Positions 1 to 9,544 of a stretch of 64,000 nucleotides of DNA are shown piece by piece (position 1 is the stretch's first letter; every line of letters starts with the position of its first letter). The notes beneath the pieces are model-generated. The model was given only the letters and a program-made list of their open reading frames with translations. It had not been told where the DNA came from and did not search any database. The translations under genes and the position numbers were made by a program. This stretch comes from Talpa occidentalis. Taxonomy: Eukaryota; Chordata; Mammalia; Eulipotyphla; Talpidae. Where the stretch lies: positions 20,263,641 through 20,327,640 of the forward strand of contig NW_023601433.1 in assembly GCF_014898055.3 (NCBI RefSeq), in the 5' to 3' direction.

Positions 1-398
1 TCTCTCTTTCCTGATTTCTTTTCCTCAATCACCTTGCCATGTGCTGATGAAAGGGAACATTACTGAATGATTTGTCAGAGGATCCAAGAATCCCCCCACA
101 CTGAACCCCATCACCTGAATTCCATCAATAGGTTTTCAATTTTTAGCTTGAACTAACTTGTCAGTTCAAATGAGCACATTTTACCCTTTTTCAATTTTTA
201 CAATATTTATTGTTTTAATCAACAAGGTTCATCTAGTTATAGGTAAAAATAAAAAAAACAGTGAAAATAATAAGGCACTAATTCAAAGCCCAGACCCTTC
301 CAGCTTCAAATACAAAAGGTCTGGGGTCTACTTCCTGGTGCAAGGGGTTAAGCATGTAATCAACATAAAAAGCTTACAAGCAATATAAATGATACCGG
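1..398. other. Unassigned AT-rich sequence
   Basis: I see no gene, tRNA head or LTR boundary in these bases. Short open frames exist but have no recognisable motif. The stretch runs up to the first LTR-like repeat, which starts close to 399. Confidence 0.5.
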
Positions 399-1110
399 AA
401 TTGTCAGGCCTAGTCTCCCAGCCAGGAACGGATCCCAGGCTGCAGGGCAGCACTGAGCCCCAGCCACTAGACCCCCACGGGTTGGTGTCTCACGAAGCCG
501 CAGCAGGAACTTCGCAGACGCTCAGGCAAGCAAGCGAGAAGAGGCAGATTTGTTTAGAGAAAGAAAAAGTTTATTGAGGAGAAAAAGAACAGAAATAAAG
601 TGGGACTCCCAGGCCAGGGAACCAGGCCTGGGAGGGGCAAGGAAGCCAAAGCGGAGTCGTGTCTCAGGGAATATAGACCTTTTTTCCCTCATTATTCTAA
701 AGCTCCACCAGTCTTTTTGTGATTGGTTAGTTCTTGTCTGTCTCACTTAATTTGCTACTGAGTGGGGGATCTTCACATTCCTTATTTAACAGCTTTTTCT
801 TTCCCCATTTGTTGCATCTTTAAATTTATGGCCCAGTCTTCTGGATGGGCATCCCTGCATTAGAGTTAAACAGCTGCCCTTCTAATGTGTCCATAAATTA
901 AACCACTCTCCATTTCTCCAATCTCCGCCTCCCTTTACCACCTGAAGGAAACCAGGACTAGCATTAACAATGTTGTCCTTGGTCCTGGGATGTTTGTTTT
1001 TCCTAGTGGAATGGGTTACTTTCCCTTGGTTGTCCTTATCTCTGAAGCCTCCCTAAATTCTTCAGAGGTCCCCTCCTGCACTGTCCCTAAAACTGCCTAA
1101 TTTCTAGCTT
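399..1110 (-). mobile_element. LTR-like dispersed repeat, copy a
   Basis: The same sequence occurs three times in the window, at 399-1110, 2287-3115 and 23971-24775, always starting with the same bases (TGTCAGGCCTAGTCTC on the plus strand). Read on the minus strand it has a polyadenylation-type AATAAA (near 575-580) and ends in ...CCTGACA, as expected for the U3-R-U5 order of a retroviral LTR. An AATAAA also exists on the plus strand near 595, so the orientation is likely but not certain. The far boundary is approximate because copies a and b diverge after about 1100. No retroviral coding region adjoins it. Confidence 0.45.
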
Positions 1111-1142
1111 GCCCTGTGTCTCATTAGAGTGAAACTAATAGT

Positions 1143-1718
1143 ATGTTAAGGTGTCTGCAAGCGCCGTGAGTGAATGGGGCTGCATCCACATCCTGAATGT
1201 TAAAGATGATAAAAACAGATGGTGCCTGAGCCTGAACCTGATAAGAATGCATAAAAGGAGTGGATTCATGAAGCATTCTCCGAGCAGTCCCAAACGTGGC
1301 TCTGAGCTAAGGACTTTCCAGAAGCTCCTCTTCCGAGTCCAGCTTGCTGCTCCTCTTTGGACTCAAACTGTTCTCCAGCCAGAACCTCTCCTCACTCCTC
1401 AGTTTGGCACACCATGAACCAAGCCTCACTCCCCAGTTCTTCCTCCCACAAACTGGTGGCCTGCTCTCTGACAGCAGCACATGCTGCAGACCGGCTCAAC
1501 ATCCTGGGAACCATCCAGACTTCAGGCTTTCAAGCCTAGAGACTTCCACGGCCGGAGGACTTTCCCCTGGGTGGAAGGCCCAGCTAAGACACATTGTGGC
1601 TACTGTCTTCAGTCAGAGCTACTCTGGGAACTTCGGGTTGCCTTGCCTATGTGAATGTATGTGTATGTGATCAATACAGTAATAAAATTCTCTTTGAGAG
1701 CCAACTTCTGACTAAAGC
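1143..1718 (+). mobile_element. Candidate solo LTR
   Basis: The segment begins TGTTAAGG and ends near ...AAAGCCA. It has a TATA-like CATAAAAGG near 1250 and an AATAAAA polyadenylation-type signal near 1680, followed by a T-rich tail, which is the order expected within an LTR. No target-site duplication was confirmed and no second copy is present in the window, so this is a structural guess. An old non-LTR repeat or the 3' end of a processed transcript would be alternatives. Confidence 0.3.
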
Positions 1719-1744
1719 CAATTAATCCCACTCGCGATAAGTCT

Positions 1745-1925
1745 CAGCACTATCAAGCTACTGGCAGCCACTGTGGTACAGTTTCCATCCCCAGCCTGGG
1801 AGCTGGCCCACATGGTGCAGCAGACCTCTCCTGTCTCGCCTGCTGCTCCCCTCAGAAGAGTATCACTGCATCTCTGGCCTACAACCCCAGTCTTGTATGC
1901 ATAAATAAATAAAAATTTTACAAAA
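1745..1925 (+). mobile_element. tRNA-derived SINE, diverged 5' end
   Basis: The body matches the SINE family that recurs through the window (CAGACCTCTCCTGTCTCG, then CTGCTCCCCTCAG) and ends with GTATGCATAAATAAATAAAA. The tRNA-like head is badly decayed. Its tail is the first part of the region repeated after the first assembly gap (from 23577). Confidence 0.7.
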
Positions 1926-2286
1926 TAAATACAAGAGGCCTGAAAGTTGTGCATAACTATGGGAAGAAAAAGACAGAATTTTGAATGGAGCAATGACGTT
2001 CCATAAAACAAAATTTGAAATAACTGATAAAACTTTCCTGTGATTATTTCATTGCCTTTGCAAAAAGAAATATAGAACATAATAGAATGAAAATCCTGTA
2101 TTCCAAGTCAACTTGTCACAGATTGATATAAATCGAGTGTCCTGCCTAACAGAACACTTTTATTTTCTCATCTCATCCTACAAGTGAAAACATGGTTATT
2201 TCAGCAGAGGTTCCATCATTGACAGGAAAGCTGGCAGTATCAAGATTTATATTGATTCACTTGTGGTAGTTCAACAGTGGTTTTGA
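1926..2286. other. Unassigned sequence between SINE and LTR-like repeat
   Basis: AT-rich sequence with no recognised element. It is conserved in the second copy (about 23612-23970) with a few single-base indels. Confidence 0.4.
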
Positions 2287-3115
2287 TAGCAGAATTGTCA
2301 GGCCTAGTCTCCAAGCCAGGAACAGATCCCAGGCTGCAGGGGCAGCACTGAGTCCCAGCCACTAGACCCCCACGGGTTGGTGTCTCACGAAGCCTCAGCA
2401 GGAACTTCGCAGACTCTCAGGCAAGCAAGCGAGAAGGGGCAGATTTGTTTAGAGAAAGAAAAAGTTTATTGAGGAGAAAAGGAACAGAAATAAAGTGGGA
2501 CTCCCAGGACATGAAACCAGGCCAGGGAGGGGCAAGGAAGCCACAGTGGAGTCGTGTCTCAGGGAATATATACCTTTTTCCCCTCATTATTCTAAAGCTC
2601 CACCAGTCTCTTTGTAATTGGTAAGTTCTCGGCTGTTTCACTTAACTTGCTACTTAGAGGGGGATCTTCACATTCCTTATCTAACAGGTTTGTCTTTCCC
2701 CATTTGTTGCATCTTTATCTTTATGGCCCACTCCTCTGGATGGGCATCCCTGCATTGAAGTTAAACAGCTGCCCTTCTAATTTGTCCATAAATTAAACCA
2801 CTCTCCATTTCCCCAATCTCTACCTCCCTTTATCACCTGAAGTAAACCAAGGCCAGCATTAACAATGTTGTCCTTGGTCCTGGGATGTTTGTTTTTCCAG
2901 GTGGAATTGGTTACACTCCTCTTGCTGCCCTTATCTCTGAAGCCTTCCTCAACTCTCGGAGGTCCCCTCCTGCAGTGTCCCTAAAACTGCCTAATTACCC
3001 TAACTTGCCCTGTGTCTCAGTTTTATTTCTGGGTAAACTTGTAAACCATACAAGTGTTACAGGACAGCCCAAACCCTGCAAACCTGCCTATTCTATATAG
3101 GGTTCTGCCATCCGC
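2287..3115 (-). mobile_element. LTR-like dispersed repeat, copy b
   Basis: Second copy of the repeat at 399-1110 and more complete at its far end, where it runs through GGACAGCCCAAACCC to a TATATAGG stretch near 3095. It carries the AATAAA signal on the minus strand near 2465-2475. Inside the large duplication it corresponds to 23971-24775. Copies a and b lie in the same orientation with about 1.2 kb between them, which contains a different LTR-like segment rather than retroviral genes. Confidence 0.45.
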
Positions 3116-3563
3116 CGCATTAACACAAAACATGAGACTTCAACGGGAAGGAACTTTAATACAATTAGGAAACCGTAGAGGAAAGCCAAAGAATCTGGTT
3201 TCTAAATAAAGCACCTGAAGTTACCCGTCCCCTCATGGGTAAAACTCCATCCAAATGGGATTGTCCCAGAGCAAGGCCCCAAAGCCTGCCACAAGTCTAA
3301 AGCATCTTCCCGGGGGGACCCACAGAAAAGGGTCAGAAACAACCAGACAAGCCCCGAAGGAAAAGAGCAAAATCAAAATCAAGATAAAAGCTGTCATTGT
3401 CACCTCCCTAGAGGTCTCACCCACATCTGTGTCACCCCGTCCACGACCAAAAGACAAGCACAGTTTCTTCACGTGTCTCTAGGCTCCAAGTGCCTCCTCC
3501 AGGTCTCCTTCTGGCTCCATTCTGCTTCCTTCCTCAGTCTTCTCTGCAGCTTCTTCTCTCCCT
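3116..3563. other. Unassigned sequence with a short open frame
   Basis: Contains a 75-codon plus-strand frame at 3255-3482 that begins Met-Gly-Leu-Ser-Gln-Ser, which fits an N-myristoylation pattern, followed by a Lys-rich stretch. In the second copy (24917-25318) a 1-bp deletion in the run AAAGACA(A)GCACAG changes the end of the frame. No family is recognised, and a frame that differs this easily between near-identical copies is probably not maintained. Position 3563 is the junction where copy 1 lacks 2339 bp relative to copy 2. Confidence 0.3.
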
Positions 3564-3850
3564 ATTTTGGTGGGAGCACTATGGGGACCACCCCTGAGGG
3601 GAGACACCAATAACTAAAAAAATGAACAATGATGCATGAAAAGAAAAAAAAAAAAAGATGAGCTTGGGGAAAGGGAAGACCCTAAGACAATATAAATTAA
3701 TAAATGTTCCTAAAGGGGGTCTCACCTGAACAATGCTGCAGGCACTGCCGAGGCATCCTCTCCTCACCAATTGTTCTAGATCTCCAGGAATTTTCTCTGG
3801 TAAGTGCAGTAATTAAGCCTGCTGCCTGGGAATCATTAGAAAAAGGCTAA
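3564..3850. other. Unassigned sequence with A-run
   Basis: No element identified. It includes an A-rich run near 3642-3658 that differs in length by one base in the second copy (27564-27850). Confidence 0.35.
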
Positions 3851-3900
3851 TTTAAAAAAAGATTTATTTATTTATACAAGAACCGGGGTTCAGGCCAGAT
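3851..3900 (-). mobile_element. SINE 3'-end fragment
   Basis: Only the tail end of the SINE is recognisable on the minus strand (AGATTTATTTATTTATAC on plus, followed by AAGAACCGGGGTTCAGGCC). The rest of the body is not recognisable downstream. The duplicate is at 27851-27900. Confidence 0.5.
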
Positions 3901-4232
3901 GCGCCAACCAGAGCCCTAGCGCCTTCCCTCCCTGGGCCTCACCTGTCTGCTCCCCGCCACCGGCTCCCCAGGTAATGGGGCAGTGGCGCCCCTACGGGGT
4001 TCCTGAAGGACCAGGCTTACCCCAGCCGAACCTCACCCCGAGTCAGGGGCCAGCAGGGCCTGAATGAGCATGCACGTTCAGTAGCAGCGCAGGTGCAGAC
4101 AGGTGTGCTGGGAGGGGCTGGGCGCGCAGGAACTCCCTGAGGCAACGGCCCTGGATGCAGGCCCTGGAGGGGCGGGTCCCAAATAAACACTGAGATGCAG
4201 ACAAATGCCTCCTCCTCGCTCAAAATACTGTG
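3901..4232. other. GC-rich unassigned segment
   Basis: Moderately GC-rich sequence without a clear element. Parts show loose similarity to 57640-58010, which also sits directly before the 129-bp repeat described next. The two loci may therefore be members of one old dispersed element. Confidence 0.3.
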
Positions 4233-4490
4233 ACCCTACATTATCCGCTAGTCATTAAAAGGGCAAACAAAGTGGCTTGAATTTCTGGGAAAGATTATTT
4301 TTATAAACCATTCTTAAAAATCCTCTTACCTGAAGCTGACATAAAGGCATGACTAGGGACCACCCTACATTATCCGCTAGTCATTAAAAGGGCAAACAAA
4401 GTGGCTTGAATTTCTGGGAAAGATTATTTTTTTAAACAATTCTTAAAAATCCCCTTACCTGAAGCTGAGATAAAGGCATGACTAGGGACC
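4233..4490 (+). repeat. 129-bp tandem duplication of a dispersed repeat
   Basis: ACCCTACATTATCCGCTAG starts at 4233 and again at 4362, giving a 129-bp direct tandem duplication with a few differences. The same core (GCTTGAATTTCTGGGAAAG, then CTTACCTGAAGCTGA) occurs once at about 58030-58110, again immediately before a SINE insertion. It is duplicated at 28233-28490. Confidence 0.75.
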
Positions 4491-4757
4491 ACCCTGGTGG
4501 GGAAGGGGTTAAGCACCACCCTGTGAAGCCATCCCCAGCCTCTGGAGCCCCAGTTCCATCCCCAGCAAGGAAGGTGACCCACGGGGAGCCACAGACCTCT
4601 CCTGTCTTCCCGCTGCTCCCCTCAGCAGTGGATTTCAGTCAGTCCACCGGTTCTGTTCCCTGCGCTGTCTCTGGTGAATTCCCTTACCCCACCCCCACAT
4701 CTCTGCCCTGCACCCGAGCTCTTGTATTCATAAGTAAATAAATCTGCAAAAAAATAA
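4486..4757 (+). mobile_element. tRNA-derived SINE
   Basis: The head reads CCCTGGTGGGGAAGGGGTTAA, a decayed tRNA-like A box. The usual body and a CATAAGTAAATAAATCTGC tail follow. It sits at the same place in the dispersed repeat as the split SINE at 58112. The duplicate at 28486-28757 differs by a few bases. Confidence 0.8.
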
Positions 4758-4764
4758 AATAAAA

Positions 4765-5142
4765 TGAAGCATAACAGTTCTCCCGACTTACACATCACGA
4801 AATATGGCTGGGAACGCCCTGGCCGAGGACCGATGTACTGACAAGGGACCCCAGAAGCTGATCAGTGGAATGCCTTGTCGATAAGATTAGAACAATGGCT
4901 GGGGATTAGGGTGTGTCATGAAGTAGATAAGGAGGGCAGACTCACAATCTCTAATCTTCTACACCCACCCTTCCCCTTTCTATCATCTCCATGCCCTTAA
5001 TCTCCTTTTGCTCTTCCCCCTCACAACCAATACCGTGGGCCAATAAAAGGGCCAGGATCTTGCTCTTCAGCAATATCCTGCATTATGAAGCCTGCTCCAC
5101 GACTCCCATTTCTTTATCAGTGTGATGTTGCCTGGTGCAACA
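4765..5142 (+). mobile_element. Endogenous retrovirus 5' LTR remnant
   Basis: The segment ends in CA exactly two bases before a primer-binding-site-like sequence, which is the defining layout at the right edge of a retroviral 5' LTR. Inside it are a CCAAT-like CAACCAATACC, a CAATAAAAGGGCC element that could serve as the TATA region, and C/T-rich sequence. The left edge is uncertain because a SINE lies directly upstream. Copy 2 of the duplication carries the same LTR at 28766-29143. No matching downstream LTR is visible, because the interior is cut up by SINE and L1 insertions. Confidence 0.55.
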
Positions 5143-5144
5143 AA

Positions 5145-5162
5145 TGGCTCCCAAACAGGGAC
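5145..5162 (+). promoter_or_regulatory. Retroviral primer-binding site, tRNA-Lys3-like
   Basis: TGGCTCCCAAACAGGGAC follows the LTR end by two bases. It is a close match, with two differences, to the well-known 18-base sequence complementary to the 3' end of tRNA-Lys3, the minus-strand primer of several retroviral genera. A splice-donor-like GGTAAG lies downstream near 5256-5261, as in a retroviral leader. The duplicate is at 29146-29163. Confidence 0.65.
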
Positions 5163-5231
5163 CCCACACCCTGCTTCTCAAGCCTGGAGACGGGAATTGG
5201 ACATCCTCTCAAGCCTGGCCAAAAGCCTACA

Positions 5232-5439
5232 CAGACCCAGAGTCTGCAATGAAGCGGTAAGAAGGTGTTTTCAGTCATGTCTTTCCTATCTTTTTCTTCC
5301 AAATCAGCCTGGTAAAAGGCCCACAGATTCTGAGTCTGTGATGTGACTTTCTTCCAAATCAGCCAGGTAAAAGGCCCACAGAGCCAGACTCTGTGATGAT
5401 AATCAGCCTGGTGAAAGGCCCACAGACACCGAGTCTGTG
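5232..5439 (+). repeat. Four tandem stem-loops in the ERV leader
   Basis: Four short hairpins follow the primer-binding site: 5232-5246 (CAGAC/GTCTG, loop CCAGA), 5322-5340 (CACAGA/TCTGTG), 5377-5395 (CACAGAG/CTCTGTG, loop CCAGA) and 5421-5439 (CACAGAC/GTCTGTG, loop ACCGA). The last three lie in about 45-60-bp direct repeats that each start with an AAATCAGCC-like box. Between the third and fourth hairpins the closing pair nearest the loop changes from G-C to C-G, a compensatory change. The position fits a packaging or dimerisation region, but the function is inferred. Confidence 0.6.
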
Positions 5440-5817
5440 ATGTTAACTTTCTTCAGTGAGTTTTTCAGTTAAATCTTTACTCTCTCTCTTGGAAACATGA
5501 GTGATAATCTCACACACCTTCAGATCAAAGATCTTAACCTCTCTTCTCCTGTTTTCCCCATGCATGGTCCATAAAAATTGTTCCATTATCTTAAAAATGT
5601 TTGGTCTCAATAAAATAAAGCAAAAACAATATAAATCCAAAGGATTATTTCTTAAAAATACAAACTCTAAAGTATTTTAGCATCTCAAATTTAGTAACAA
5701 CTGCCTGTCTTTAAAATTTTGGTGACCTTGGGCCCCCAGTCTTAAGTAATGGTTAAAATTAAACACTTTATCTATATAAGGATTTTAACTTCTATCTCAT
5801 TAAAAAATCATGACATA

Positions 5818-6090
5818 TGGGGCCTCCCTGGTAATATAGGGGTTGAAGTCTCAACACTGTTGAGCTATCTCAGAACAGTACATTAAGGGTTAGATCCTGG
5901 CTGGGGAGTTGGCCCACAATACACAGCCAGCCTCTCCTGCCTCAGCCGGCTTCTCCCCTCAACAGCGTGTTTCGGTAGATCATCTGTTCTCACCACTCTC
6001 AGGTTGGTCTTTTCACCCCCACACATCTGGCTTACACCCTAGTTCTTATGTATATAAATAGATAAAAAACCTTTAAAAATAAATAATTTG
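5818..6090 (+). mobile_element. tRNA-derived SINE
   Basis: Head GGGGCCTCCCTGGTAATATA with a damaged A box. The body has the common CAGCCTCTCCTGCCTCAGC and ends in a TATATAAATAGATAAAAAACC tail. Duplicate at 29819-30092, where the A-run is one base longer. Confidence 0.75.
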
Positions 6091-6805
6091 ACTTCTTAAA
6101 ATTAACACATGGCCAAAATTTTAAATAAAAATCAAGAGATTTCTGTTTATCCTTGTCTTCTACCTCCGGAGGATGAACTATAAACGGCACCTATACAAAC
6201 TCCCCAATTTTGATCATGATCTAAATTTGGTAAACTAGTGTAAATTCAATGGTTTAATTTAAAAGATACATGTCTTTAGGTTTTAAGATCGGGTGTTAAT
6301 ATTTAATGTTTAAATGTGTTTTCTTAAAAGGTAAAAATTGTGTTGTTCAACAAACACCGGTAATTAACTAAATTTCCTTTACAGAAAGACGAACCCACTC
6401 TTAAAAATCTTTGTTAGTATAAATAAGTATGTTATGTTAGTATAAGTAAGTTTGTTAATCCTGTAAAAAGCTTTTTCTGAAACAATAAGCTCTTCATCCT
6501 GTGGGTAATAATCCTACCTCCCCTCAAAACAATTATAAAGAACAACATAGTGCTCCCTTTACATGAGGGTGTTAAAAAACATTTACTGGACTCTTCTGAG
6601 TCTGACCCTGATCATAAGGCCTCTTCAGAGGGTAGTGGTGGGGAATTTTTTAATCAAGTAGAGGATGCTACAGCACCCTCCACCTGAACTCTCTAATAAG
6701 CTTCAAGAAATTCTTAGAGCATTTCAGTCTTTTGCCACTCATTCTAATCTGCCAATGTCTCAAGATTCTTGACAGCAAAACTTAGTTAAAAAAATGCTTA
6801 AAGAA

Positions 6806-7033
6806 GGGCCTCCCTGGTGGTGCAGGCGGTTGAGTGCCGCAATGTGAGTCTGTCCACAGCCTCTGTATTGTTGCTTTGATCCCGACTGGCGGGTGAGGAT
6901 ATACACTGCTGCTCCACTCAGCAGTGTATATTGTCAGTCTGCCTGTTCTGTTCCCTGCTCTGTCTCTGGTGAATCCTCGCACCATCCTGCACATCAGGCC
7001 TATACCCTGGTTCTTCCATAAATAAATATTTAA
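6806..7033 (+). mobile_element. tRNA-derived SINE with target-site duplication
   Basis: A well-kept head (GGGCCTCCCTGGTGGTGCAG) and the normal body and tail. It is flanked by direct repeats of 15 bp with one mismatch, AAAATGCTTAAAGAA at 6791-6805 and AAAATGTTTAAAGAA at 7034-7048, as expected for L1-driven retroposition. Duplicate at 31641-31870. Confidence 0.85.
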
Positions 7034-7127
7034 AAAATGTTTAAAGAATTCTGTAAACGAGAGGGACCTTTTGCATTTCCTGTTAGTACAAAAAGGAGTT
7101 GTGTAACCCATGATAATATCCCCTTTC

Positions 7128-8864
7128 CTATTTTTTTTAATTTAAATTGTATTTTTATATTCCCCATACAATTGCAACCCCCCTTATTTTGACCCCAATC
7201 CCTCCTTTCCCTGCCCCCCATCCCCCCAGACTGTCTTTGGTTCATAGTTGTTTGCTGATTTAAATATTTTCTTTCTTATATTTTTTTCCTGGTCCCTTAT
7301 TTAAGTTTTCTACATTCCTGCTATGAGTTTTTCTTTTTCTTTCTGGCTTATTTCACGGAGCATGATCCCTTCCAGCTCCATCCATGTTGCTGCAAATTGC
7401 ATGTGTTTATCTTTTTTTGAATGCTGAGTAATATTCCATGGTGTATATGTACCACATCTTCTTGATCCAGTCTTCTATTTTTGGGCATTTGGGTTGTTTC
7501 CAAAGCTTAGCTATTGTAAATAGTGCTGCTATAAACATAGGGGTGCAGGTGCTCTTTGGAATTGATGTTTCTGTGCCCTTTGGGTAAATACCTAGGAGTG
7601 GAATTGCTGGATCATATGGATGCTCTATGTTTAGTAGGTCCAGAAATCTCCACACAGCTCTCCATGGTGGTTGGACCAGTTTGCACTCCCACCAACACTG
7701 CAGGAGAGTTCCTTTTTCTCCGCATCCTCACCAACATTTGTTGTTGCTAGTTTTCTTAATATATTTGCCATTCTCACTGGTGTAAGATGGTATCTCATGG
7801 TAGTTTTGATTTGCATTTCCCTGATTACAAGTGATGTTGAACATTTTTTCATATGCCTGTTGGTCATTTGCATTTCCTCTTCAGAGAAGTTTCTTTTCAG
7901 CTCTTCTGCCCATTTTTGAGTGGATTATTTTCTTTGTTGTTGTTGAGTCTCATCAGATCTTTGTAGATTTTTGTGATCAGTCCTTTATCATTAGTGTTGT
8001 GTGCAAAAATGTTCTCCCATTCGGTGGGGTTTCTCTTTGTTTCTGTTACTGTCTTTTGTGCTGTGCAGAAGCTCTTTAATTTGATGTAGTCCCAGCTGTT
8101 TATCTGTGCCTTCACTATCACTGCTTGGGGTGACATGTCTGTAAAGATGTCTTTGATGTACATATCATGTAGTGTTTTGCCTATATTTTCTTCTATGTAT
8201 TTTATGGTTTCAGGTCTTATGTGTAGTTCTTTAATCCATTTTGAGTTGATTTTTGTGTATGGTGTGAGGTAGTGGTCAAGCTTCATTCTTTTGCATGTAG
8301 CGTCCCAGTTTTCCCAGCACCCTTTAGTGAACAAACTGTCTTTGCTCCAATGCATAGTCTTTGCTCCTTTGTCAAAGATTAGTTGACCATAAATCTGTGG
8401 GTTTATTTCTGGATTTTCTATTCGATTCCATTGGTCTGTGTGTCTGTTCTTGTTACAATACCATGCAGTTTTGATGATTATGGTTGTGTAGTATAGTTTG
8501 AAGTCTGGGAGTGTGATGCCTCCATTCCCTTCTTTTTATTTCAGTTGAGATTTGGCTATTTGGGTTTTTTGTTGATTCCATATGAATTTCATCAATAATT
8601 GTTCTATTTCTTTGATGAATGACATTGAAATTTTTATTGGAATAGCATTGAATCTGTATATTGCTTTGGTAGGATGGCCATTTTAATAATGTTTATTTTT
8701 CCAATCCATCAGCAGGGGATATCTTTCCATTTCTTTGTGTTTTCTTATATTTCTTTTAACAGTGTTTTATAGTTTTCTTTGTATAGGTCCTTTACCAACT
8801 TTGAGGTTATTTTTATCTTTTGTAGCTAAATGTGTTTTCTGGAGACAGAGAAAGGCTGGGTTTT
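7128..8864 (-). mobile_element. LINE-1, 3' part of an interrupted older element
   Basis: Minus-strand L1 with its 3' end at 7128 (A-rich on the minus strand). It contains ORF2 C-terminal coding remnants: 8355-7897 and 7655-7407 translate to typical L1 ORF2 sequence, including the Trp-rich segment after the zinc knuckle. Near 8805-8815 the reading jumps from the start of ORF2 (endonuclease region) straight to the post-RT region, so about 2 kb of ORF2 is deleted compared with the L1 at 49180-55054. Its 5' part resumes at 9545 beyond a nested L1 fragment. Confidence 0.85.
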
Positions 8865-9544
8865 ATTTCTTTTTTTGTGTGTTTAATTATTTTTTTCTTT
8901 ATTTTTATATTCCCCATACAATTTCAACCCCCCCATTTTGACCCCAATCCCTCCCCTCCTTCCACCCACCCTCCCAAAAGTGTCTCTGGTTCATAGATTT
9001 TTGTTGATTTTGATTTTTACTTTCTTATAGTTATTCATTTTCCTGGTCCCTTATTTAAGATTTCTAGATTCCTGCTATGAGTGAGACCATCCAGTATTTT
9101 TCTTTTTCTTTCTGGCTTATTTCGCTGAGCATGATCCCTTCCAGCACCATCCATGTATATATGTACCACATCTTCTTGATCCAGTCATCTATTTTGGGCA
9201 TTTGGGCTGTTTCCAAAGCTTAGCTATTGTAAATAGTGCTGCTATAAACATAGGGGTGCAGGTGCTCTTTGGAATTGATGTTTCTGTGTCCTTTGGGTAA
9301 ATACCTAGGAGTGGAATTGCTGGATCATATGGAAGCTCTATGTTTAGTAGGTCCAGAAATCTCCACACAGCTCTCCATAGTGGTTGGACCAGATTGCACT
9401 CCCACCAATAGTGCAGAAGAGTTCCTTTTTTTCCACACCCTCGCCAACATTTGTTGTTGCTAGTTTTTTTAATATGTGCCATTCTCACTGGTGTAAGATG
9501 GTATCTCATGGTAGTTTTGATTTGCATTTCCCTGATTACAAGTG
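8865..9544 (-). mobile_element. LINE-1 3'-end fragment nested in another L1
   Basis: A 5'-truncated L1 on the minus strand with ORF2 C-terminal coding (9557-9189 in translation, including the Cys-rich knuckle) and an A-rich 3' end at about 8865. It interrupts the older L1 just after the endonuclease start: the host L1 stops at the base following GTTGCAGGCTGGAT and resumes on the other side with the AAAACCCAGCC stretch. About 60 bp around 9160 are missing relative to the copy at 32220-32290. Duplicate at 33700-34376. Confidence 0.75.

Larger units (their letters stand above)
5440..7125 (+). mobile_element. ERV internal remnant, interrupted
   Basis: This stretch lies between the primer-binding site and the L1 3' end at 7128 and is broken by SINEs at 5818-6090 and 6806-7033. 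The pieces 6530-6790 and 7049-7125 read partly as an acidic, Ser-rich protein frame with stops and look like decayed Gag-type sequence, judging mainly by position. No protease, polymerase or envelope sequence is recognised. The L1 at 7128-12195 appears to have inserted into it. The same breaks occur in the duplicate copy (29441-31962), which also carries an extra solo LTR. Confidence 0.35.

Noticed and set aside
6530..6790. A host exon encoding an acidic Ser-rich peptide
   Set aside because: It lies downstream of a retroviral primer-binding site, contains stops, and is cut by SINE and L1 insertions. A retroviral remnant is the simpler reading.
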